Shown here: one piece after another, positions 1 through 6,023 of the stretch
Position numbering within the stretch: position 1 is the stretch's first letter
How the letters are laid out: each line of letters opens with the position of its first letter
NCBI GenBank assembly: GCA_003170115.1
Contig: PMZS01000314.1
Coordinates: 1,526-8,746, forward strand
Direction: 5' to 3'
DNA: 7,221 bases
DNA from: Spirochaetaceae bacterium
GTDB lineage: Bacteria > Spirochaetota > Spirochaetia > SZUA-6 > Fen-1364
Program-made: the position numbers and the translations under genes
The notes under the pieces: model-generated
What the model was told of the DNA's origin: nothing
Seen by the model: only the letters and a program-made list of their open reading frames with translations
Databases searched by the model: none

Positions 1-1
1 C

Positions 2-22
2 GCGCGGCCACGGGCCGGTTGA
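2..22 (+). CDS. possible 3' end of an upstream gene (partial)
   Basis: Six sense codons followed by TGA at 20-22 lie just before the ribosome binding site of the VWA gene. In BatA-type loci the VWA gene usually follows a MoxR ATPase and a DUF58 protein closely, so a gene ending 13 bases before the next start would fit. The visible piece is far too short to identify, and the other frames are also open here, so this is only a possibility. Confidence 0.25.
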   Translation, partial: ARPRAG

Positions 23-23
23 C

Positions 24-29
24 GGAGGG
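24..29 (+). promoter_or_regulatory. ribosome binding site of the VWA gene
   Basis: GGAGGG lies six bases before the ATG at 36. It is a strong Shine-Dalgarno match at normal spacing and fixes that start. Confidence 0.75.
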
Positions 30-35
30 CTCCGC

Positions 36-1103
36 ATGTCACTGCAGTGGCCAACCCTGTTGTGGTTGTTCTTCCTGGTTCCGGTGCTTGCGCTTCTCTA
101 CATCTGGGCGCAAAGGCGGCGGCGGAAATTCGCGGCCCGCTTCGCGAGCCTGATCGTGGTGAAGGACGCCCTGGGAAAAGGTCCCGGCGTGCGGCGTCAC
201 ATACCGGTGATCCTGTTCCTCGCCGGTCTCGCCGTGGGGATTTTCGCTCTCAGCCGGCCGCAGGCAACCGTCATCCTGCCGTCCAACCGCGGCACCGTGA
301 TCCTCGCCCTGGACATCTCGGGCAGCATGCGGGCGCGGGACATCAAGCCCAGCAGGTTCGAGGCGGCGAAGGCCGCGGCCCACACCTTCATCGAGAAACA
401 GCCGCGCAACGTCCGGGTTGGAATCGTGGCCTTCAGCGCCACAGCGGCTCTGGTCCAGCCGCCCACCACGGTGCGCGACGACCTGTACGCGGCGATCGAA
501 CGACTCCGGCCGCAGCGGGGAACGGCCGTCGGGAGCGGGATTTTCGTGGCCCTTGATGCGATTTTCGAGGACGCCCGCAAGGCCGCCGCGGGAACGGCCG
601 ACCAGCCCTCGGGGGCGGATACACAAGCCTCCACCGACCCACAGCCGTCCCCCGATCAGCCCCTCACGTCAAGCTCGGACACGCAGGCCCCGGCGCCCGT
701 GGCGCCGGGGTCGTACACTTCCGCCGCGATCATCCTGCTCACCGACGGTCAGACCAACACCGGTCCCGATCCGCTTGACGCGGCCGAGCAGGCAGCCAAC
801 CGGGGCGTGCGTGTCTTCACCGTGGGCATCGGCACCACGCGCGGCGACATCGTGGGAGCGGAAGGCAGGTCCTTCCGCGTGGCGCTGGACGAAGTGACCC
901 TCAAGAAGATCGCGCAGAACACGGCCGCCAGTTACTACAAGGCCACTGACGAGGGTGAGCTCATGCGGATCTACCAGGCGCTGAGCGTCCGGCTGGTGAT
1001 GGGCAGGGACACGATGGAGATCACGGCGATATTTGCCGGCATCGCCCTTGCCGTGCTTCTCCTGGGCGCGATCCTGTCGCAGCTCTGGTTCAGCAGGCTC
1101 TGA
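36..1103 (+). CDS. BatA-like membrane-anchored VWA domain protein
   Basis: This 355-residue protein has the BatA/aerotolerance-type layout: an N-terminal membrane helix (about residues 8-25), a basic stretch (RRRRK, 27-31), a second helix (about 56-73), a von Willebrand factor A domain, and a C-terminal helix (about 331-350). The metal-ion-dependent adhesion site is complete: D93-x-S95-x-S97 in ALDISGSM, a threonine at T163, and D237 in LLTDG. VWA proteins of this class bind a divalent metal and are thought to act in the envelope with MoxR-type AAA+ ATPases; neither that ATPase nor a DUF58 partner is in view, so the operon would have to lie upstream. An odd feature is a Pro/Ser/Thr/Gln/Asp-rich insert at about residues 183-228 inside the VWA domain, between the helix after T163 and the strand carrying D237. 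The start is supported by GGAGGG six bases upstream. The fold assignment is firm; the exact cellular role is not known from sequence. Confidence 0.88.
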   Translation: MSLQWPTLLWLFFLVPVLALLYIWAQRRRRKFAARFASLIVVKDALGKGPGVRRHIPVILFLAGLAVGIFALSRPQATVILPSNRGTVILALDISGSMRARDIKPSRFEAAKAAAHTFIEKQPRNVRVGIVAFSATAALVQPPTTVRDDLYAAIERLRPQRGTAVGSGIFVALDAIFEDARKAAAGTADQPSGADTQASTDPQPSPDQPLTSSSDTQAPAPVAPGSYTSAAIILLTDGQTNTGPDPLDAAEQAANRGVRVFTVGIGTTRGDIVGAEGRSFRVALDEVTLKKIAQNTAASYYKATDEGELMRIYQALSVRLVMGRDTMEITAIFAGIALAVLLLGAILSQLWFSRL

Positions 1104-1113
1104 TGAAGGGCAG

Positions 1114-1133
1114 CCCCGCCGAAACGGCGAGGC
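1114..1133. terminator. hairpin between convergent genes, weak terminator candidate
   Basis: CCCGCCG-AAA-CGGCGaGG forms a GC-rich stem with a three-base loop and one bulged A, sitting 10 bases after the VWA stop and 12 bases after the end of the converging toast-rack gene. Neither strand has a T-run after it, so it does not meet the usual intrinsic terminator pattern. It may still act as a transcript-end stabiliser or a weak bidirectional stop. Confidence 0.3.
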
Positions 1134-1145
1134 GGGAGGCGCTTC

Positions 1146-1874
1146 CTACATTTTCGAGATGCTGATGCTCCCGCTGATCGTGCCGACGTCCAGGTCCGCC
1201 GAACCCCTGCCGATTGTCCCGATCAGCCTGTTGTTTTTCTGTTCAGACACGGTGACCGGGAAACTGCACGATACCTGCCCGCTGAGGGAGTGCAGCGAGA
1301 CCCTGGCATCCAGCCCGGCAAACACCTCCAGCGACACGGACCCGGACACGGTGCCAATATGCGCCGTTCCCCCGGTGCCGAGGGACTCGATGACGCCGTC
1401 GATGGATCCTGAGACTGAACGGACAGTCAGCGCCGGGCCGCGGGAGGTGAAGTGGATCGAGCCGCTCGTGCTGGATGCATCCAGGCTGCGTGCACGCTCG
1501 GTGGCGATCCCTCCTGAGATCGTGGAGAGGTTCTGATCGATACCGGGCTCCACGCCTCGGACCGTGATTCCGCCGCTCACCGAGTGGGCGTCGATCACTG
1601 TCATGCCCTTCGGCACCACGACGCGGAAGGATACGGTACCCGTCTGCGTCAGGAAACCTTGATCGTGCTTCTCCGCGATTATCAGCCGATTTCCTTCTTT
1701 TTGAATCTCCACGCGTACATTGTCGAGGGCCGCCTGGAAGGGCGCTGTTTTCACCGAGTGGACGGCGATTGCCGCGGCGCTCCCACTCCCGCTGATCTCG
1801 ATCGAGCCGGCGACGTTCCGCAACTCGATCTCGGTGGCACCGGCAGGCACATGCTCATCTTTTTCCTCGCTCAC
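1146..1874 (-). CDS. toast-rack (DUF4097-type) beta-repeat protein, apparently the 3' part of a split gene
   Basis: The 242-residue frame (GTG start at 1874) is a beta-rich repeat protein of the DUF4097 type, also called toast-rack. The repeat signature is [SVTIL]-S-G-[SGQ]-[IV], with the first Gly at about residues 101, 121, 138, 156, 178, 199 and 235, i.e. every 17-22 residues until the last turn, plus a degenerate early copy (VAGSIEI, 21-27). Such domains are usually outside the membrane and tied to envelope sensing or adhesion; the ligand is unknown. The GTG start has no good ribosome binding site. The same frame stays open upstream for 18 more codons to a TAG at 1929-1931, and beyond that to an ATG at 2054 with a strong ribosome binding site and a membrane helix. 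The domain therefore probably belongs to a 302-codon gene covering 1146-2054 that has an amber codon at position 42. It ends in TAG and converges on the VWA gene. Confidence 0.75.
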   Translation of the reverse strand: MSEEKDEHVPAGATEIELRNVAGSIEISGSGSAAAIAVHSVKTAPFQAALDNVRVEIQKEGNRLIIAEKHDQGFLTQTGTVSFRVVVPKGMTVIDAHSVSGGITVRGVEPGIDQNLSTISGGIATERARSLDASSTSGSIHFTSRGPALTVRSVSGSIDGVIESLGTGGTAHIGTVSGSVSLEVFAGLDARVSLHSLSGQVSCSFPVTVSEQKNNRLIGTIGRGSADLDVGTISGSISISKM

Positions 1875-1928
1875 CGGCGGCCCGAAGGTGAAGCCCCCCG
1901 AGGTCCACGGAGCGATGCGGCCGATGAA

Positions 1929-1931
1929 CTA
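1929..1931 (-). other. in-frame amber codon between membrane anchor and toast-rack domain
   Basis: On the minus strand the codons read TGG TAG TTC, in frame with both the ATG at 2054 and the GTG at 1874. Causes could be a nonsense mutation, a base error in the assembly, or readthrough. TAG is used as the normal stop of three genes in the window (ends at 1146, 2408 and 4338), which argues against general reassignment of TAG in this organism. Confidence 0.85.
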
Positions 1932-2054
1932 CCACCGGGCGTCGACCATCCGGCCCCGGGCAATCGTCACGACGCTGCCGATGACGATCAGGATCACAAT
2001 CACCCCCAGGGTGATGCCCAGGATATCAATGGCGCCCAGTCTTGTCCGACTCAT
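1929..2054 (-). CDS. membrane-anchor N-terminus of the toast-rack gene, ended by an in-frame TAG (41 aa)
   Basis: An ATG at 2054 begins a 41-residue frame: short basic N-terminus (MSRTRLGAID), one strongly hydrophobic helix (about residues 11-31, rich in I/V/L/G), then a basic flank (ARGRMVDARW). It stops at TAG 1929-1931, yet the reading frame is identical to that of the toast-rack domain downstream, and the 18 codons between (starting FIGRIAPW, with TSGGFTFG) read as a plausible linker. GGAG (2062-2065) lies seven bases before the ATG. The start sits inside the 3' end of the 2TM gene, overlapping it by 29 bases, which suggests translational coupling. It could be a real small membrane protein, but a one-base change (TAG to TAC or TAT, Tyr) would join both parts into a single anchored protein, which I judge more likely. 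Confidence 0.6.
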   Translation of the reverse strand: MSRTRLGAIDILGITLGVIVILIVIGSVVTIARGRMVDARW

Positions 2055-2316
2055 TCATCTTCTCCAGTTCCCGCTTTGCAAGCCGGTCCACGAGGTTCCC
2101 GGACTGGTAGAGGAACGCCGAGAGGAAGTGGGACACGACCCCGATTCCCCATCCGAAGGCCACCCACAGCCACCATTGGTATCCGCTGTACGTGAGGTTG
2201 TTGATGATCGCCAAGCCGACGAGCACCACGAGGTAGGTGATCGCATGACGAACGAATGCGATCTTCCGTTCGGCGATCTTGCGCGCAAGTGCGAGCTTCT
2301 CATTCATTTCAGGCAT
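2026..2316 (-). CDS. 2TM domain small membrane protein
   Basis: The protein is 96 residues from the ATG at 2316. It matches the 2TM family pattern: an amphipathic basic start (KLALARKIAERKIAFVRH), a first membrane helix at about 24-41, the linker with NNLTYSGYQWW, a second helix at about 48-70 containing FGWGIGVVSH, and a charged C-terminal tail (DRLAKRELEKMNESDK). Both ends should face the cytoplasm. The function of the family is unknown; it often appears alone or fused to sensor or regulator domains. AAGGAGGA (2322-2329), five bases before this ATG, decides the start over an in-frame upstream ATG at 2355. Its last 29 bases overlap the start of the membrane-anchor/toast-rack frame, so the two are probably translated together. 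The DUF4342 gene ends 91 bases upstream on the same strand. Confidence 0.82.
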   Translation of the reverse strand: MPEMNEKLALARKIAERKIAFVRHAITYLVVLVGLAIINNLTYSGYQWWLWVAFGWGIGVVSHFLSAFLYQSGNLVDRLAKRELEKMNESDKTGRH

Positions 2317-2321
2317 CCGAG

Positions 2322-2329
2322 TCCTCCTT
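2322..2329 (-). promoter_or_regulatory. ribosome binding site of the 2TM gene
   Basis: AAGGAGGA on the minus strand, five bases before the ATG at 2316, is a near-perfect anti-Shine-Dalgarno match. It selects this start rather than the ATG at 2355, which would add 13 residues unlike the family. Confidence 0.8.
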
Positions 2330-2407
2330 CTATGATGCTCGAAAGAATTGAACACCGCGTACCGGCCAAACGGTCACCGGCAGGAATGTACGCCCGCGGA
2401 GGGCCGC

Positions 2408-2692
2408 CTACGTGCCGCTCCCCCCGGCCGGGTCCTGAGGCGCCTCATCCTCCCGGCGCACGACCTGGAGCGTGAAATTGGATGCGAGCGCCGCCATGGC
2501 GCCCAGCGCGGCAAGAACGGGAAGGAAGAGGGCGCCCACAACCCCGAGGGTGAGGGGAATCTCCAGGTAGGTGTCCCCCTTCTCATCCTTGATGATGATC
2601 CGCCGCGCGCTTCCCTCGTGGACGATCTCCTTCACCTTGCGAAGCAGCTCTTCGCCCCTGACCTTGAACTCATTCGACGTCTCCGGCTCCAT
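2408..2692 (-). CDS. DUF4342 domain protein
   Basis: This is a 94-residue protein. It carries the DUF4342 pattern: an N-terminal helix (EFKVRGEELLRKVKEIVHEG, about 8-27), a strand pair (RRIIIKDEKGDTYLEIPL, about 30-47), and a hydrophobic C-terminal segment (about 48-70, LTLGVVGALFLPVLAALGAM) followed by a short strand and a Pro/Gly/Glu-rich tail. The hydrophobic stretch is long enough to sit in a membrane, and the N-terminal half should be cytoplasmic. The biochemical role of DUF4342 is not known. AGGAGG (2698-2703) five bases before the ATG at 2692 fixes the start; an in-frame ATG at 2758 would add residues upstream of that site and lie upstream of the predicted promoter. It is the first gene of the minus-strand envelope set, followed by the 2TM gene. 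Confidence 0.82.
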   Translation of the reverse strand: MEPETSNEFKVRGEELLRKVKEIVHEGSARRIIIKDEKGDTYLEIPLTLGVVGALFLPVLAALGAMAALASNFTLQVVRREDEAPQDPAGGSGT

Positions 2693-2697
2693 ATGCG

Positions 2698-2703
2698 CCT
2701 CCT
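2698..2703 (-). promoter_or_regulatory. ribosome binding site of the DUF4342 gene
   Basis: AGGAGG on the minus strand, five bases before the ATG at 2692. It decides this start over the in-frame ATG at 2758. Confidence 0.8.
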
Positions 2704-2711
2704 GAACAGGC

Positions 2712-2740
2712 AGGATATGCCGCTGCCCGGAAGGGGTCAA
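2712..2740 (-). promoter_or_regulatory. sigma-70-like promoter for the DUF4342-2TM-toast-rack set
   Basis: On the minus strand TTGACC (2735-2740, 5 of 6 to the -35 consensus) is followed after exactly 17 bases by TATCCT (2712-2717, 4 of 6 to the -10 consensus). Transcription would start near 2705, leaving a leader of about a dozen bases that just contains the ribosome binding site. Spacing and position are good; transcription itself is inferred. Confidence 0.5.
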
Positions 2741-2750
2741 GGAACTCTGC

Positions 2751-2779
2751 TTCCCCACTTTCGCCTGCTAAGGTATAAA
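2751..2779 (+). promoter_or_regulatory. possible promoter for the FGGY kinase
   Basis: TATAAA (2774-2779) is a good -10 element, with a poor -35 candidate TTCCCC (2751-2756, 3 of 6) 17 bases upstream. Transcription would start near 2786, about 29 bases before the ATG. The weak -35 suggests either a need for an activator or a chance match. Confidence 0.35.
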
Positions 2780-2814
2780 CGTCATGACTGAGCTCAACTT
2801 CCTCGGAGGCGACA

Positions 2815-4320
2815 ATGGCGGGAGACGGCTATCTTCTTGGTTTCGACGTGGGAAGCTCCTCGATCAAGGCGGCGCTGATCGATTGTGCAACCGGCCTCCC
2901 GGCCGGCGAGGCGACCAGCCCGAAGACCGAGCTCTCCATCGACGCGCCGCGGCCCGGTTGGGCCGAACAGGATCCCGCGGTCTGGTGGGAGAACGTCGTC
3001 GCCGCGGCTGCCGAGCTGAAGGCCGCGACCGGCAGCGCCTTTGATTCGGTGAAGGCGATCGGGATCGCGTACCAGATGCACGGGCTTGTGCTGCTGGACA
3101 AGGCGGGGAAGGTCCTTCGGCCCAGCATCATCTGGTGCGACAGCAGGGCCGTGGACATCGGGGAGAAGGCCTTCCACGGCATCGGCGAGCAACTCTGCCT
3201 GGAACGGCTGCTGAACTCCCCGGGCAATTTCACCGCGTCGAAGCTCGCATGGGTCAAGGAGCACGAGCCGGAGGTCTTCGCGCAAGCCGCACTGATGCTG
3301 CTGCCGGGGGACTGGGTCGCGTTCAGGATGACCGGTGAACGCTCGACGACGCAGACGGGCCTTTCCGAGGGCATTCTCTGGGACTTCAAAGCCGGTGGAA
3401 GGGCGGACATGGTGCTGGACTGGTACGGGATCCCGCACGGGCTTGTCGCGGCCTCGCGGCCCTCCTTCTCGGCGCAAGGCGAGGTGACGGCGGGAGCCGC
3501 GGCTGCGCTGGGTGTGAAGAAGGGCACGCCGGTCTGCTACCGGGCCGGCGACCAGCCGAACAACGCCTTCTCACTTGGCGTTCTGGACCCCGGCGAGGCC
3601 GCCGCGACCGCGGGGACATCGGGAGTCGTGTACGGCATCATCGATTCGCCGCGCTTCGATCCTGCCTCCCGCGTGAACACATTCGTCCACGTGAACCACG
3701 CGGCCGACAGCCCGCGATACGGCGTGCTGATGTGCGTGAATGGAACGGGCATCCTGTACAGCTGGCTCCGCCGGCTTCTCGTCGGGGACTCCGGCGCCGT
3801 GCCATACGACGAGCTGAACCGGGTGGCTGCACAGGCGCCGGTGGGCTCGGACGGGCTTCTCGTTCTCCCCTACGGAAACGGCGCCGAACGGACGCTGGAG
3901 AACCGCAACCCCGGTGCCTCCATTCTGGGGCTCGATTTCAACCGCCACGGGATCCCGCACGTGCTGCGGGCGGGGCAGGAGGGGATCGTGTTTGCATTGA
4001 ACTACGGGCTTCGGATCATGAAGGGCATGGGTCAGAACACCCGGACGATACGGGCGGGGCACGCGAACATGTTCCTCAGCCCCCTGTTCCGCGAGGCTTT
4101 CGCCACGGTGACGGGAGCGCTCTTGGAGCTCTATGACACCAACGGCGCACAAGGGGCCGCGCGTGGCGCCGGCGTCGGAGCGGGCCTGTACCGCGGCGCG
4201 AGGGAGGCGTTCACGACGCTGAAACCGCTGCAGTCGGTGGAGCCCGACCGCTCGAAGCTCGATGCGTATTCGCAGGCATACGGCACGTGGGAGGAGGCAC
4301 AGGCGCGTTCGATGCGCTGA
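2815..4320 (+). CDS. xylB: xylulokinase-like FGGY carbohydrate kinase
   Basis: At 501 residues this is the normal length for an FGGY-family kinase. The N-terminal domain has the phosphate loop DVGSSSIK (11-18), the substrate-site motif YQMHG (86-90) typical of xylulokinases, and IIWCDSRA (105-112). The second domain has the proposed catalytic base D246 in RAGDQPNN and the ATP-site motif GTSG (267-270). Later motifs include NGTGIL, GNGAER, and the GHANMFLSP and GAGVGAGLY stretches near the C-terminus. The overall wording closely resembles the Bacteroidetes/Spirochaete-type xylulokinase group. It should phosphorylate D-xylulose to xylulose 5-phosphate with ATP in the cytoplasm, feeding the pentose phosphate pathway; a related keto-sugar or polyol cannot be excluded. 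GGAGG (2805-2809) five bases upstream fixes the start. No xylose isomerase or sugar transporter lies nearby in the window, so the substrate rests on the motifs alone. It converges on the D-aminoacylase with only 17 bases between stops. Confidence 0.85.
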   Translation: MAGDGYLLGFDVGSSSIKAALIDCATGLPAGEATSPKTELSIDAPRPGWAEQDPAVWWENVVAAAAELKAATGSAFDSVKAIGIAYQMHGLVLLDKAGKVLRPSIIWCDSRAVDIGEKAFHGIGEQLCLERLLNSPGNFTASKLAWVKEHEPEVFAQAALMLLPGDWVAFRMTGERSTTQTGLSEGILWDFKAGGRADMVLDWYGIPHGLVAASRPSFSAQGEVTAGAAAALGVKKGTPVCYRAGDQPNNAFSLGVLDPGEAAATAGTSGVVYGIIDSPRFDPASRVNTFVHVNHAADSPRYGVLMCVNGTGILYSWLRRLLVGDSGAVPYDELNRVAAQAPVGSDGLLVLPYGNGAERTLENRNPGASILGLDFNRHGIPHVLRAGQEGIVFALNYGLRIMKGMGQNTRTIRAGHANMFLSPLFREAFATVTGALLELYDTNGAQGAARGAGVGAGLYRGAREAFTTLKPLQSVEPDRSKLDAYSQAYGTWEEAQARSMR

Positions 4321-4337
4321 GGCGCCTGACCGGCCCG

Positions 4338-5954
4338 CTAACGGAGTGGAACTCCCGCGTTCAGAGGGTGCTCCTTCTTCGCGGACCCGATGATCTTTTT
4401 CCCGTTGACGAAAACGTACTCGATGCCCTGCGGCGCGGCGCTCGTGTCATCGGGCGTCGTGTTATCCCTGATGGTGTCCCAGTCGAAGACGGTGATGTCG
4501 GCTGGCTGACCCACGGCCAGCCGTCCCCGGCCGGAAAGTCCGAAGCGCTCCGCGGCGGCGCCCGTCATCTTGCGCACCGCCTCTTCGAGGGGAAGCAGCC
4601 CCCGATCCCGCGCGAGCTGGAGCAGCCGGGGAAAAGCGCCGTACGCCGCGGGGTTCTGCACGCCGGAGAGCTCAACCCAGGCATCGGTCATGAACAGGGC
4701 GGCGGGATGCCGCATGAGGGCCTCCACGATTTTGTCGGGGCTGCCGTGGTGGAGGAGCACCTTCGCCTGCCCACCGCTGCGGCGCGAGAGGTCGATGAGG
4801 GCATCCGCGGGGCCCATCCTGCGGATCCGTGCGATGTCGTGCAGGAACCGGCCGTTGTGCTCGGCGAGCTCGGGGTCGATCGTGTTCGTCACCTGGATAT
4901 CCGCCGGGCCGAAACCGATCTGCCGTTCGGCGACACGGAGGTCGCGTTTCAACCGGCGCAGAGAGGAGGCCTCCCCGTAGCCCGCGGATCCGCGGGCAAG
5001 GAACCAGGAGGGCAGGACGACCCCGATAACCGACGCGCCGCAATGGAAGGGGTTCACGTCGAACCCGATGTCGAGGCCCTCCTTCCGTGCAGCGTCAATG
5101 GCCGTCACGGCCGCTTCCGCGGTGCGCCAGGAGCGGGCCCCGACAAAGAACAGGTGCGAGACCTGCAGCCGCGCGCCCGTTGAGCGGGCGAGATTGATCG
5201 ACTCCGCGAGTGCCAGCAGCGACTGGCCCCGGCGGACCGGAGCGAATGCCCGGCTGTGCACGGCGAGGATCTTGCCCTTTTTTTTCACCAGACGGGCGAC
5301 CTCGCGCAACTCGTCCGGCCGCGCGAACGCGCCGGGGGGGTACTGCAGGCCCAGGGAGACTCCTCGCGCACCCTGGTCCATTGCAAGCTCCAGGAGCCAC
5401 AGCAGCTCCTTGATCTCGTAGGGATGCAGGGGGAATGAATCGTTGCCCCTGATTGAAGCGCGCGTCGAGCCGTGGCCGGCGAGCAGGGCGATGTTCTGAC
5501 TGGTGCCGGAGGATTCCAGCCTTTCAAAATAGTCGGCCACCGTGTCCCATTGCTGAAGATTCTGGGCCGCAGGCAGCCCGGCGGCGAGCATCCCGGAGGA
5601 CACCCGCTCCTTCCAGGGGCTTCCTTCCCGGAATCCCGCAGCGCACAGCCCGCAGTTGCCCGCGACGACGGTCGTGATCCCCTGCGCAAGGAAGGGATAC
5701 TTCAGCTCATCGTGACCCTTGACGGGGATGTGCCAGTCCAGGTGGGAATGCGCGTCGATGAACCCCGGTGCGACGACCCTGCCGGCACATTCGATGATCA
5801 CGCCTGAGGTTCGAAGCGATCGGGGGGAGATGCGGGTAACCTTCCCCGAACGGATGAGAAGATTCGCCGTGTACGGGGCGCTGCCCGACCCGTCGACGAT
5901 GAGACCGCCCTTCAGAAGGATGTCCGGATCTTTGCCCGCGCCGCTCTGTGCCAT
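4338..5954 (-). CDS. N-acyl-D-amino-acid deacylase (D-aminoacylase), amidohydrolase family
   Basis: This 538-residue amidohydrolase hydrolyses N-acyl-D-amino acids to the free D-amino acid and a carboxylate. The small beta domain is split between the ends (about 11-63 and the last ~80 residues, with GRLAVGQPADITVFD and GIEYVFVNGK). The metal-dependent barrel begins with PGFIDAHSHLD: the HxH metal pair is H69/H71. The metal-bridging cysteine typical of D-aminoacylases is C101 in GNCG, and further ligands are probably H233 (AVHSRA), H267 (VSHLFF) and the catalytic aspartate D424 (MTDAW). The family marker GLQYPPG is at about 202-208. No signal peptide is seen, so it acts in the cytoplasm. The start is taken as the ATG at 5954; a TTG four codons upstream at 5966 would overlap the predicted -10 element. 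Substrate preference (D-Glu, D-Asp, broad, or a peptidoglycan-derived compound) cannot be read from sequence. It is divergent from psuK and ends in TAG. Confidence 0.87.
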   Translation of the reverse strand: MAQSGAGKDPDILLKGGLIVDGSGSAPYTANLLIRSGKVTRISPRSLRTSGVIIECAGRVVAPGFIDAHSHLDWHIPVKGHDELKYPFLAQGITTVVAGNCGLCAAGFREGSPWKERVSSGMLAAGLPAAQNLQQWDTVADYFERLESSGTSQNIALLAGHGSTRASIRGNDSFPLHPYEIKELLWLLELAMDQGARGVSLGLQYPPGAFARPDELREVARLVKKKGKILAVHSRAFAPVRRGQSLLALAESINLARSTGARLQVSHLFFVGARSWRTAEAAVTAIDAARKEGLDIGFDVNPFHCGASVIGVVLPSWFLARGSAGYGEASSLRRLKRDLRVAERQIGFGPADIQVTNTIDPELAEHNGRFLHDIARIRRMGPADALIDLSRRSGGQAKVLLHHGSPDKIVEALMRHPAALFMTDAWVELSGVQNPAAYGAFPRLLQLARDRGLLPLEEAVRKMTGAAAERFGLSGRGRLAVGQPADITVFDWDTIRDNTTPDDTSAAPQGIEYVFVNGKKIIGSAKKEHPLNAGVPLR

Positions 5955-5966
5955 CGAAGTTCCCAA

Positions 5967-5994
5967 TTTATACCATTGAGCCGAGAATTGACAG
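5967..5994 (-). promoter_or_regulatory. candidate promoter for the D-aminoacylase, nearly leaderless
   Basis: On the minus strand CTGTCA (5989-5994, 4 of 6) is separated by 16 bases from TATAAA (5967-5972, 5 of 6). A start 6-8 bases further would lie near 5960, only about six bases before the ATG at 5954, so the transcript would be almost leaderless. This agrees with the absence of a convincing ribosome binding site. The element lies in the divergent gap shared with psuK. Confidence 0.4.
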
Positions 5995-6023
5995 GGATCC
6001 GGGGATGGCGCATCGTGGCCGGC

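Noticed and set aside
39..634. Long open frames antisense to the VWA gene
   Set aside because: They have no family resemblance, are rich in Arg/Pro/Gly as expected from GC-rich opposite-strand reading, and the sense frame carries clear VWA motifs.
1929..1931. TAG as a recoded sense codon (pyrrolysine or an alternative genetic code)
   Set aside because: Genes ending at 1146, 2408 and 4338 use TAG as a normal stop at the natural end of their families, and no downstream structure or family precedent supports recoding here.
2360..2385. Repeated GCCGGT elements between the DUF4342 and 2TM genes as an operator
   Set aside because: The minus strand has GCCGGT twice 15 bases apart, but short GC-rich words recur by chance in this sequence and no promoter elements surround them.
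1033..2475. Plus-strand open frames across the toast-rack and 2TM genes
   Set aside because: Composition is typical of shadow frames and they lack ribosome binding sites; the minus strand has recognisable domains throughout.
4305..4337. Terminator between the FGGY kinase and the D-aminoacylase
   Set aside because: Only a short AGGCGCCT palindrome is present, with no stable long stem and no T-run on either strand.
4287..5183. A 298-codon plus-strand frame opposite the D-aminoacylase
   Set aside because: It overlaps the end of the kinase and mirrors a well-conserved amidohydrolase; its protein has no recognisable motif.
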